Assembly: GCA_015501075.1 (NCBI GenBank)
Contig: JADNYJ010000156.1
Span: forward strand, 1-64,000
DNA length: 64,000 nucleotides
Origin: Gymnopilus junonius
Lineage: Eukaryota; Basidiomycota; Agaricomycetes; Agaricales; Galerinaceae
Direction of reading: 5' to 3'
Shown here piece by piece: positions 21,777 through 32,074 of this stretch; position 1 is the stretch's first letter, and the number at the start of each line of letters is the position of its first letter. Under the pieces are notes generated by a model. That model was not told the DNA's origin. It worked only from the letters and a program-made list of their open reading frames with translations, and made no database searches. The translations under genes and the position numbers were made by a program.

Positions 21777-23402
21777 CTACTGCACTGCAGAGTCTTCAAG
21801 TACCGGACCCGCTTTCGGGTTGGCCAACTTGGAAGAAGCTTGCAGCTGTTTAAGATGATAATTTCTTGACCTCTTGATAATATTCACGGATTTAAACCCC
21901 TCGTAGATCATCAGTTTCAACCCGGCTTGTGAGAGTTTATCAATGCGAGCCAGGGAGTCAACATCAAGGTAGAAACCCTGCCATGTGCTTAAATATATCC
22001 GCATAGTCTTCAGCGGCCTTCTACCAGGACCTAGCTTGTCAAGGCTGTCCAACAACTGGTCCCACGTCCAAAGTAGGGGATCACAAATCAAATATCTAAA
22101 AGATTTGAGTAGTGGAAGAAACTGGACTTCACCGACATTTTCCTGGGCGATGGCCTCTGCTAGAGATTCCAAAAAGTCTTCGTCATCTGATTCATATGGA
22201 TGGATGTTCAAATGTTGAAGGGAAGGTACGCCTCCCAACAGTGAGACTATTTCATTGTTGTCGAAGGGTGACTCCGAGATACGTAACTTTCGCAGATGGC
22301 ACGATGAACGTGTAAGGAATGATAGTATAGTGTCGCCCTTGAGTGCCCCATATCAAGATCCTTGAATGTAAGACTTTCCAATGCAGGACAAGAGATGTTG
22401 GTTAATAACATAGCCACCGACTTTCCATCTTGAACTTCGAGTTTGCGAAGATATGGGAGACAATAACTTCCCCAAGTAAAGGTGAATCAGCTTGACGTCC
22501 TGTAAACCGGACAACACAACTCTCGAGCAAAGCAGCTTGTTTGAAGAATCCAGCGCATTCCTCGGCATCGAAGCAGGGTACATTGGCACGTGTCAGATTG
22601 TAAAATCCGACTTGGAGGGATTTGAGGGTGACACTGTCACCGAGGAGAAGTTCCCTAGGTTTGGCGTTTTCCAGATAAAAATCGCACTCTTGGGAATGGT
22701 GTCCATATTTTTTGAGTTTGAGCGTGTGAAGGAGAGGACAAGCTAGACCTTTGCCGTGAAACAGAGAAAAGCATTCTCCAGGCAGTGCGAGATCAAGTGT
22801 CTGCCAGCGCGGCGACAACTCATTGAGGTACTCGGCTAAAGCCTGCACACACAATATCGTTTTCTCATCAGACGATGTCGAAGAGGAATGGACTTTGACA
22901 GTCAAAGGGAGATCGCAGGATCTAAATAGCCACTCTACCGCTATATCCTGCAGCTCGACCCATTTAGCCAACCTATCAGCATCTATGTCGATGAAATTCC
23001 AGACGCCAGGAGTTGACCACGCAATCTTCCTCCAATTCTGGCATAATGCCCCAAGGTAAATGGGATAGCCAAAGCTTGACGATCAGCCAGTGAACGTCTT
23101 TTCTCAGGAATGGATATGTTGTACAGCTCCGTCGGGATACACATTTCGAAGATTTTCGAACCGATTTCGACTGGGAAGCGTGCGGACATGGGATCATGGA
23201 GGGCGTTCATCTGAGCTCGGGCTTTTCGATGGCGTTCGAATAACTCGTTCAGTCTGTCCTTTGCAGCTGCAATTTCGGCCTCGATTTGTTTCATTGCATC
23301 GCATGGCTGGCATGCTGTACCATCCGAGGCGAGGTGGCATGGGTGATACGGCTTGAAGGGGCCAGGATCCTCAAATCCTTTGCAGAACATACACACCGCC
23401 AT
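21777..23402 (-). CDS. F-box protein with Leu-rich C-terminal region, copy B
   Basis: From the ATG at 23402 the protein begins MAVCMFCKGFEDPG and shows the same CX2C-X14-C-X8-CX2C pattern as copy A. It then has FERHRKARAQMNALHDPM and the F-box FPVEIGSKIFEMCIP. Three one-base shifts break the frame: at a four-G run near 23,053 (same codon as in copy A), near 22,460 in a C run, and near 22,346 in another four-G run. Each is repaired by adding one base to the run, after which PALESLTFKDLDMG and GGVPSLQHLNIHP follow in order and match copy A. The product would be an SCF substrate receptor of unknown target. Copies A and B form a tandem pair. Confidence 0.7.
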
Positions 23403-25252
23403 AGTAGAGCCGGAAAATATCGTGTAATATGGAAGTGCGGTTATGCTTTGCTTTGAGGTGGTGGAACAAAGAGGTTGAAAACTTCTGAACGTGGTCGAGT
23501 GATCCGGAAATGACGCAACAGTTGCCCTGGAGCCGGCGCGCGGCATACGCTACCCGAAGCAAGCCGGGTCCTCTCAATTAACGGCCAGATATTTGAGAAA
23601 CTCAACAATAACAGTAGCACATACCTCATACTATTATAAACAAGTGCATGTTGAAATATTTATGTAAACGAATGTTTCAAATGTAGAGCTCATGCAACCA
23701 GACTTCATCGCCCCTCACAAAACCTTGTATTTCGGATGGCCTTCTTGTAAGAAAATCTCAAGTGTGGCAATTGCGAAAGACCGCTGAGGGAGGTACTCCG
23801 AAGTTCAAATGGACTGACAGAAGTAGGTTGATCAGAGAAACGTAATAAGCGATAAAAGATCTAAGAAAAAGACGTAAGATCCAAGATGACACAACATACA
23901 GAAGGAAAACAGAAGAAAAAGATAAGGCACTATAATACGGCAGAGAGGTACGAAAGGACTCGGAGGACACGCTAGCTTGTCGTCTTTAAGGATTCGTACA
24001 TTCCCTATGCTCTACAGTCTAGCTCGACATCAGGGCGTTTACTCGTACATGATGCGCTGACTCGGAGAAGTCGTCTATACACAATATACGATGTATATAC
24101 AAGCTCTATTCCCCGACTTCGCGCATACTTGGTCTAGAGTACAATATTCAGGACTCGGGCTTGGATTCGACTGCGTGCATCGCTGCTGTGGGTTTCTATC
24201 TGAGCCAAATCGCACTTTCTACAGAGCATCGATGGGGATGTGGGACTGGAGAGAGAACTCTCATCAGAGAGGAATTTAAGGAGAAAGAGAACGTTGTGAA
24301 GGGTGGGTATTATCTCGGTGCTATATTGTGAATAGGATCAAGGGAGAAGAAGTTTTCTCCTTGTCGTACTTAGGTAATCGATAATCGTCTATGATGCATA
24401 GACTAAGACAGGCAGTTCAAGCACGGGATAAGAGGAGGATTTGGGTAAAAGGTTTGTTAACCGACGAGCTGCAATCCGTTACTTGAACTGGAATCGTAAA
24501 ATCAAGGCAAAAGACTGCAAAAAAAGGAAAAAAAAAAGCCAAAACGTGGGTGCTGAGAGGGATTCAAGTCGAACGTGAGTAAGGATTGTCGAACTCCTAT
24601 ATTGACACAAGCGGTGAGCTCGTAAGCACCAGAGAATGTACCCCCAAATGAGGTGGCACTGATGAGCGACGAGCTTCTAAGAATTTGAGATAGGAGTTTG
24701 AGGATCTTGCGAGGAGCAAGTAAGGACGAGGAAGGGGAAGCAAGAGAAGAGAGAATGGAAAGCAATCGATTTAATTTTGAAAGTCCGAATGAAAAGTGCC
24801 AAGTTAACCTGCTTACGTATTTAATCTCCGACGCGCAGTTACGCAGTTGTATTTACGAGTGAGACTGCATTCAAGTCGATCGGCTTGCTTCAGTTCAATG
24901 ACTGCTGTTCTTTCCAACCCCACCTCTTGACCATTCTATCCCACCAACTCACTGTATTATAACGGACGGAATTTGTACCATCAGCCCAACTTGCGGGAGC
25001 TATTCTTTCTTTGGGGATTTTTTCACGCGGCACGCACGCACGCTCTGAAGCGAAAATCAGGTGCTTTTATATTTTCCTCGGTACACAACACCTTTCTCGC
25101 CGGTCTCCCACTCAGAGCGAGTGGTCAAAACAGGCCTCCTCCCCCCTTTCCTTCTGTAGTCCCCGAAATCTTGAGTACAGGGGTCCCCACTCTGTCGTGC
25201 CTCTAGACTCTGAATCAGATTCAGATTCAGATTACTCAGCACTCACCAACCA
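23403..25252. other. 1.85 kb gene-poor stretch
   Basis: No frame longer than about 90 codons has any recognisable similarity. An 87-codon minus frame at 24,502-24,765 is low complexity and has no paralogue here. The stretch 24,880-25,252 has a pyrimidine-rich character and GATTCAGATTCAGATT (about 25,213-25,232), and probably is the promoter and 5' leader of the following gene. Confidence 0.45.
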
Positions 25253-27345
25253 ATGGCCGCCGTGACCTCCTTCTCATGGTCCGACACCGTCCAAATCGCC
25301 TTCAACTCCTGCTTACCATGCATCAAGCCCAAGCCCGCTATTGCTCTAGGCCGCAACGGCGGCCCAGCTCCGGACTATGACTCTGATGACCCGCAGAACC
25401 AGCTATACCACTCCGCCGTGAACCGGATCCCCCGTGCCCGTCCGACGAGCTGCAGGGCTTGTTAGCGGACCCCGGGACGATACGGACGTGGATGCTGAGC
25501 GCATGTCGTTGCATTCGAATTTTGGGCGGATAGAAGGAGGAAGAAGAGGAAGGGGAAGAAGAAGAAGAATGCATCGATTACTGTTTGGGTATAATCTCTT
25601 CGGACGCGCTGTGCCCCCGCCTATACACCTCGATGAAATGGCGACGATGCGCTTTACGCTGGGCCATCCTCCTCCTCCTCTCAATCCCAATCCCGCGTTC
25701 AAGGAAAACGAGCGCAACTTCCACCTCCAGCTTCTTCCGGGCCGAACCCACCCCAGACTGCCACATTCGACTCTGACGCTGCCCCGCTCGACGTGGCCAC
25801 CATCAACGCCTTGTCCTCCCCTGACAAAGCCGCCGCCGCGCTCGAAGCTTCCGTGGCCGAATCAGCGCAGATCGCTGCTGAAGCTGAGAGAAGACAGAGG
25901 GAGAGAGAGGAGAAGGAGGAGAGGAGACGCAGGAGGAGGAGCGGAAGGAGATGAGGAGGGCCGCGGAGGCGTTGGCGTTGGCTGGTGATGGGGAGCAGCA
26001 CCAGCGAGGGGCGATGGCGAGGGTGGTGTGGAGTTTGAGGGATTCCAGGGCAGCACGGCAGCTGGGGATATGATTCCTCCCCCACTATTAAACCTAAAAG
26101 TGGCTACCCACGTATACCCAACACGATGTACCCCGGTGCGCCCTCCGATTCGGGTTCAGAGGGGTTCGGCCGTTTCGTCTCTGGCGGCTTTGTTCCTCCA
26201 CCTCCGGCTACACATCATTCCAACCCTTTAAATCTAAATCAGGATCAGGAGGATGAAGATGACGCAGCTGACTTGGACGGAGGGATGTACGCGCGTAAGC
26301 CCCCCCGCCATGCTGGTACGGGTGGTTTAGGCTCTGATTCGCGGAGTCGGACGTCTGCGTCTACCAGCGACCGAGGAGCGCAGATGTTCCCTGATCCGCG
26401 GAATGTATTGAAGCACCTCCATTCCCAATCACACACGCACACAACCTCGCAGTCCCAGTCCCAGTCCCAGTCGCATTCATCCCGCTCCCACTCACGCACT
26501 CTGTCCCTTACTCAATCTTCCTCGTCTCACTCCCAGTCGCGGATGAACTCGCCGAGTCCTTACCGGACTCAATTCCAGCCCCACGCTGAAGAAGGTCAAG
26601 ATCCAGTACTCGTTCCTCATCCCCAAAATGTAAATGTTGGTGCTAAGAGCAAGAAATCCTCCTCTTCGGGGTCTAAACACTCCTCATCTTCGCATACGAC
26701 ACATTCACGCTCTTCACCCTCCGCCTCCGCCTCTGCCTCTGTTTCTGCATCAGGTTCCGGAACCTCCCACTCCCAACCCCACTCCCCCTCCATCCCATCA
26801 CCCTCCCCTCCTTATTCCCCAGCCTCACCTTCATTCACGGGTGTGATCAGCCCCAACGCTCACCCGAACTTGAACACGAATACGATCGAACGTGGTCAGG
26901 GGTTGTTGATCTGGAAGATGAGTTGGTATTAAGGAAGAAGGAGAAGAAAAAGGAGAAGGAGAAGGAGAAGGAGAGGAAGAAGAAGAGATCTCCTTCGCTC
27001 ACCCCCGCTCCTACTTCTCCTACTTCTCCTACTTCTCCTGCGCCTGAACTCAACAGCACGGACAGCGTGCACAGCGTCAGTGCCGGTGATGAGAGGCCCA
27101 TAACCAAGAAAGAGGAGTTTCCCAGTGCACGTATTGGTGGAGCGGGGGTGGTACGGGAAGCGGTGGGTTCCCTATGACCGGCTTCGCTGGTGCAGGATTT
27201 GGAGCAGGAGCAAGACCAGGAGGAGGGCCGAGGCGGACGACGATAGCAGCGAGAGACTTTGGCGCGTTCCTCGCTCGACGGGGGGATGATGCTGATGCGG
27301 ATGCTGATGAGGGTGAGGGTGAGGATGTTAGGGACGGGTTTTGAG
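25253..27345 (+). CDS. Ser-rich basidiomycete protein of unknown function, frame broken
   Basis: The start MAAVTSFSWSDTVQIAFNSC precedes a short Cys-containing segment (SCLPCIKPKP), which could be a lipid-anchor-like N-terminus. Successive parts lie in shifting frames. They are RIPRARP then DELQGLLADPG, DVDAERMSLHSNFG, FGYNLFGRAVPPPIHL, FDSDAAPLDVATINALSSP with a long Arg/Glu helix, the Ser/His/Gln-rich part 26,126-26,910, a Lys/Glu run (26,930-26,990), and the tail GGFPMTGFAGAGFGAG to VRDGF, stop at 27,345. The parts form one sensible protein of about 690 residues once single-base losses in repeats are allowed. I recall proteins with this type of N- and C-terminus in other basidiomycetes, but no function is known to me. 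It is either a pseudogene or a gene with assembly errors. Confidence 0.5.
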
Positions 27346-28450
27346 TGAGGTTAGTCCCTCATCGAAATTCAAGCTCAAGCTTCACGTACTGGTGCTGCCG
27401 TTTGAGTGGTGGTGGTGCTGCTGCGGGTGGTACTGCTGCTGCTCGTCACCGATGTGAACTCACCCAGGTCTGCTGTGCTTCAGCTTCGATCTGCCTTTGA
27501 CTTTCAATGGGCCCCTTCAGCTCAACCATTCGGTCTTTTCAGAAATTGATATGGAATAAAGTAAAGTAAAGGGTCTTGTGAGCAGCAGCAGCAGCAGCTC
27601 GTCCTCGTCCCTTTGTTCCCTTCCATACCATTGTGATTCTTTTTCTTTTCTTTTCTTTTCTTTTTTCCGTATTTCGTTTACCTCTTATCCTATCCTTTTT
27701 TCTCTTCACACGGAACTCTATCCTCGCCTTACATCTCCCTTTCCCTCTCCCTCTCTCTTTCTTTTATCATTGTTCAGAATTCGGATGTATGTTTCGGGTA
27801 CTCTTGCTTATGCTTATACTTACTTAGACCTTTCTTTCTTTCTTTTTTTCCTTTTCGTCCTTCTTGTTAGCTTAGACTTGGGAGTTACAGTTCCAATTCG
27901 CGTGACGATCCGTTCCCTTGAATTCGAATTTATGGCTTTTGATCCGTTATCCTGTTCACTCATTTTTTTGCTTGTTCCTTTTTGCTTGTTCCGTTTGCTT
28001 GTTCCTCTGCTTGTTCCTCTGCTTGTTCCTCTGCTCCTTCCGTTTGCTTATTCCTCTTTCTTTCGCTTTCCTGGATACCCCAGCTCCCACGTATATAGAC
28101 GTGTACCCTAAAGCTTTTACAGTTACTTCTATGTGATGATCCCTCCATGATGATTAATGAATGATGATTTGTGACGACCGCGACTTTTCTTCGATATTCG
28201 ATGATTTAATTTGATTTTAGTTTGATTTTAGTTTGATTCCTTGTTGTATTCAGTTGATTTCTAGATGACTAGAGAAATACACAAAGACGGACTGAATCTA
28301 CAATATATTGCGTATCCGAGTCTTCGTGCTGCAAGATAGTTACCACATATGCTCAATTGCTATCGATGATCATTCCTATGTACTCTCGACTCAAACAGTT
28401 TTTCAGAACTCTCTTTGAGGTGTCAAATCCCTTGAATTCCATCGGTACGC
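27346..28450 (+). other. 3' region with CT-rich and short tandem repeats
   Basis: No gene is supported. Visible are (AGC)6 near 27,580-27,600, (TTTTC)5 near 27,640-27,665, a CTTGTTCCTCTG 12-mer repeated three times near 27,995-28,032, and TTTGATTTTAG repeats near 28,208-28,236. A long open frame of 177 codons here is pyrimidine-driven low complexity and is not counted as a gene. Confidence 0.5.
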
Positions 28451-28549
28451 TGTTTTATTCGTTTAGCTCATTTCGAGTATGTGAATGAACCAATAATGTA
28501 CGATGTCCATTCCTCCTCTGATGCGCCATGGGTGAACCAGTAATCTTGT

Positions 28550-30230
28550 ACCTCAGATATGCCGGCTTGAAATCTTTAACTGGAACCTAACCATTAGTGT
28601 CCACGCTGATGATATTATCACGTAGAAACTGTATATCGTCATTTCTTTCCTCCCATTCTTTTCCTTCTTCCCGCCAGAGACGTTCCTCCTCCTCGGTAAT
28701 ATGTAAGGGACAAGGCTCGGTAGTAACTTGACGCCAAACATGTTGAAGATCTGTCAGATACACGCGCAACTAACCAGGATATATTTGATTTCAACCTCTC
28801 ATCGGAAAGAAAAGAAAGAAAAGACGCACGATATGGAACATATGATTTCCAAGGTGAAGATGTGCTTTGAGCCAAAGCAACAAGTAGTCTCACCTTCTTA
28901 TCTGTCAAAGCATGATAGTGTGCGGGAGAAATCTTTTCCATCTTTCCTCGGTAATACATTTCGCTGTTCTTTGCAAACACGTCTTGTTTCACATCTTCGT
29001 GCTCCACTTCGGTCATGCCTTCAGCCTTTGCTGGGACTTCGACAATACTTAGACCAGGAGGAACCTCCTACGGAGTATGATAAGCGACAACATGGGGAAC
29101 ACGAGCTTGCAGATATAAAGGAGCAGAATACGTGTTTTGCAAGTCAATAACGGATGTAATAACAACGCGGTCCTTGGCGAGTTCGTCACGAGAAATGAAG
29201 ATGTTGCTTCCACTCAGGTCGTGATGCCAAAGAGTCGGTTGAATGAGTTCCGAAAAATCAGTTGGGGTGATGTATGGAATAATGGAATCGAAGAGCTTGA
29301 GGGTAGCCAGGTGTGCCGAAATACCACTAGACATGGCTGGATGGAACAGAGTGGGATGTACAGATTGCCTGCCTGCATATAATCAAATCCATTCTTCTTC
29401 TTCTCGCTGACTCAACGCTATCAAATATTCTTGAGGGCTCTGCCCTGATACAAGGTTACTTAATCAGGAATTAGTTTGAGAGGAAGCTGGCGACTCACAG
29501 GGACCTCGACTGATAACCATGAAGGCACATTCATCTTTCCGGTCCATAGACTTTCCGATGGTGAATTTATCATGAACAGGGATGGCCTCCATGTCAGGTT
29601 CGATGTCCTGGTGAAAGGAAATGCTCGCATAAGCTGGAAGACGGGTCTCTGGTGCCGCTTTCTCCAGTTTGACTATTTCGTCAATGAGGTTCCGCTTGTG
29701 GCCGTCCGATAATTTGTGCCAGACTTTGTCAACTTCAATTCCAGGTGCTTTCTCTATAATTATGAACGGAGATTCGACAGGGTGCCATTTAATATACGAC
29801 CATGACAACGCCCGGGGAACAGGCCATCCTAAACGTTCGCGAGCACATTCCATAGTTGCCACCTCACTTGCAGTAATGTAACCTGCAGGACCGACATTAC
29901 GAGTTGGAAGACGAGCAATGACTTCCTTGTTGTTATCCAGAACCATTCAAAATACTTTGCTGTACGAACCCTCAGGCAGCTTGGACATCTGCACAACAGA
30001 GACAGAGTGAGCACCTTCCACAGCAGAGACGGCTCGCAGATTTCAGGGCATTGATGTTTGAAATGTAAATAAAGTTTTTCTGGTTCCTCAGATTCATTGT
30101 CTAACCCACGCCTGGTGGTGTGACGAAAGAAATAGGTGGAGTCTTCAGATGACGGTCGGGGGACTGGAGAACGCCATATCCGAGGGGGGCGCAAAAAGAG
30201 AGTTGAGATGTGGAAGGTAATCTCCATAGG
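28550..30230 (-). pseudogene. AIM9-like phosphotransferase (APH/kinase fold), four nonsense mutations
   Basis: The minus strand carries, in order, SEVATMECARERLGWPVPRAL, a region ending ISRGPW plus SPQEYLIALSQRE across an intron (about 29,508-29,460), the catalytic loop LWHHDLSGSNIFIS (HxDxxxxN), and VITSVIDLQNTYSAPL with the metal-binding Asp. A helical C-terminal part follows (LQHVWRQVTTEPCPLHITEE). This is the aminoglycoside-phosphotransferase-like family called 'altered inheritance of mitochondria 9' in fungi. Stops interrupt the reading at 29,947 (VF-stop-MVLDNN), 29,383 (EEWI-stop-LYAG), 29,068 (HTP-stop-EVPPG) and 28,587 (DTNG-stop-VPVKD). Each is one C-to-T or G-to-A step from CGA, CGA, CAG and TGG. 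The 5' end near 30,100-30,230 also has mixed frames. Its key residues remain, so inactivation seems recent. Confidence 0.8.
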
Positions 30231-30874
30231 TAAGAAAGATGACGATGCATGGGATGAAGTCGAAAGGGAAACCCTTTCATGTCCTGATCTGGGAGCAGGC
30301 TTTTAGAGTGTGGCGGTAGCAGTCGTAAGGTCTCCCTACATGCCAAAAGTCATAATAGTAGGAGAAAAACAGACCTGGTCCTTTGAAGCAAGATATGGGA
30401 TGGTGGTCGTTTCGGATTAAGCCTATGTTTATCTGCTTGATAGGAGTCATTGGACCGGAATATTGATGACTCAATTCAAATTACTCACTTTCTCACTGCC
30501 TCTCGTTGACAAGATATGTACTGATACAGGACGTTAACCTCCTGATTACAGGATGTAGGCTCTTGGTACGCAGACTCACCCTATGAGGTAAATATGTGGT
30601 CCGAGAAAAAAAATACCATCGAAGATGAAGCTTCTCCCAGCGCAGTTCGAAGCATGCGTAGCAAGCAGATGGATACCCGCACCCGAGGAGAAGTTAACTC
30701 TTCGAGCGCTTAATGGAAGGTCCGTAAAATAGAGTAGAGTTTACCGAGAATTAAGGCCTTTGACTTTTTTGCGTCTCTGTATAAGACTGTCGAGTTTCAC
30801 TCACCAGCATCAGTCCCCTTCTCACCTTCTACTCTGTCCAAACACCGTTCAAAATCGCATACACCTTGTGCACG
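30231..30874. other. Intergenic, probable promoter of the C2H2 gene
   Basis: No gene recognised. The last 100 bp contain CTCACCAGCATCAGTCCCCTTCTCACC and a pyrimidine stretch before the ATG at 30,875, as often seen near fungal transcription starts. GTATAAGACTG near 30,780 is a possible TATA-like site. Confidence 0.4.
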
Positions 30875-31239
30875 ATGCCTTACCAATGCATTGACTGCAG
30901 CAAGAGGTTTAACACATCAAAAGGGGGAGAACGACACTGCGATGCCCTGGGTCATCAATACATATTAGCGAAGTGTTATGAATGCGGTAGGGAGTTCGTC
31001 AATGCCAGAGCACTTGAGCAGGTACGTATGAAGCTCGATGAATCGCCTGAATCCACGGTAATAGAATTCGAAGCATTTATCCTCGACTGTACATGGATAT
31101 TGTACCATTTGCGAAAAGAGCTTTGGGAATAAATGGAGGTTGGAGCAGGTAAGATATTTATGTCCTGTTGACTTGTGGATATGACCTGACGTACGGGTGG
31201 TTTCCTCACTAGCATAACCGTGATACCAGAAGGCATTGA
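30875..31239 (+). CDS. Small protein of three C2H2 zinc fingers (82 aa)
   Basis: Exons 30875-31021, 31074-31148 and 31213-31239 are joined by introns of 52 and 64 bp with GTACGT..AAG and GTAAGA..TAG borders. The product has finger 1 at residues 5-27 (C-X2-C-X12-H-X5-H), finger 2 at 34-56 (C-X2-C-X12-H-X5-H) and finger 3 at 59-82 (C-X2-C-X12-H-X6-H). It ends exactly at the last His. Both introns fall in phase 0 immediately before the first His of fingers 2 and 3, after the identical tripeptide LEQ. Such fingers bind nucleic acids, and the separation of only 2-6 residues between fingers suggests a compact rod. All twelve zinc ligands are present, so the gene looks intact. The spliced model accounts for every ligand, which is strong support. 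Confidence 0.82.
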
Positions 31240-32074
31240 TTTCCTGAGCAGACATTGCGGGCAGTGTAATTAACCATAGCGGTGGATAGTACATATTTTC
31301 ATACCGTCTCAATTTAACGTGTTATCCTGTAGATATAAGTTTTCATGCAACAATTCCTGACTAATTAGAAGCGGCACAAAGAATAAATGAGGCAACGACT
31401 GGGCACTGGTAGGCTCGGAGGCAGAAAGTTATTCTTATTCATATTCTTTCGGCGTGCCCAAAGTGTGCTGAAGCTGAGTGTGGCACATTGGTCCCTGTAT
31501 TATCTACTCAGAAACTCCATTGCTCTTGCGCTATAGTTGTGTCGAATTCCAAGGATATGGAAAGTGAGGAAAGGCAACGAAGACGACAATACAACAAGAA
31601 ACATGAGCCTGCCGTCGTAAGGCGAGCCGAAATACTCCCGAATGGAAAACCACCTAGAACAATTGCGACCATGGCGATGCTACCCAGGTCCTATAGTCTT
31701 TGGAGTTGGTAAATTTCAAACCCAGAACAAGGCGATTCTAGTGAGACCGGCAAGCGATGAGTAATCGATAACACTTTGTCTTTGTTTCTGATTAAAGAAT
31801 TGGTACTAGGATGATGGCCACAGCATCTGTCTTTTTCTTGCTTTTGAGATTCTGGGATAGTTCGTGACACCTAAACGATAGAAACGGTTTTCAGAACAAG
31901 GAAAAGAAGTTCCCAACGAACACCAACACTGCTGCACGTTGGAGCGTACACACGAAAATATGCAGAGCGGAAATCCAGAAAGGCACGTTGCTACGTGTTT
32001 CGGCTGTGAAGCTATGCCCACAAAACGTGCGGATGCAACATTTTTCTTCGTCTCTAGTCCAAATACAGTGGACA
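31240..32074. other. Spacer inside the inverted repeat, nothing recognised
   Basis: No coding feature is supported in these 830 bp. Short frames at 31,488-31,712 and 31,806-32,087 show no family features. Confidence 0.45.

Noticed and set aside
20907..23060. Frameshift at the same codon in two F-box paralogues (TTGGGGC in both), first read as possible programmed frameshifting
   Set aside because: The break lies in a four-G run in both, and the same type of one-base contraction occurs in SEC31, EXO70 and BTB copy 4. A shared sequencing error in a homopolymer is simpler.
27578..28111. 177-codon frame rich in Phe, Leu and Ser
   Set aside because: Created by pyrimidine repeats in a 3' region; the apparent membrane protein character is an artefact of T-rich codons.
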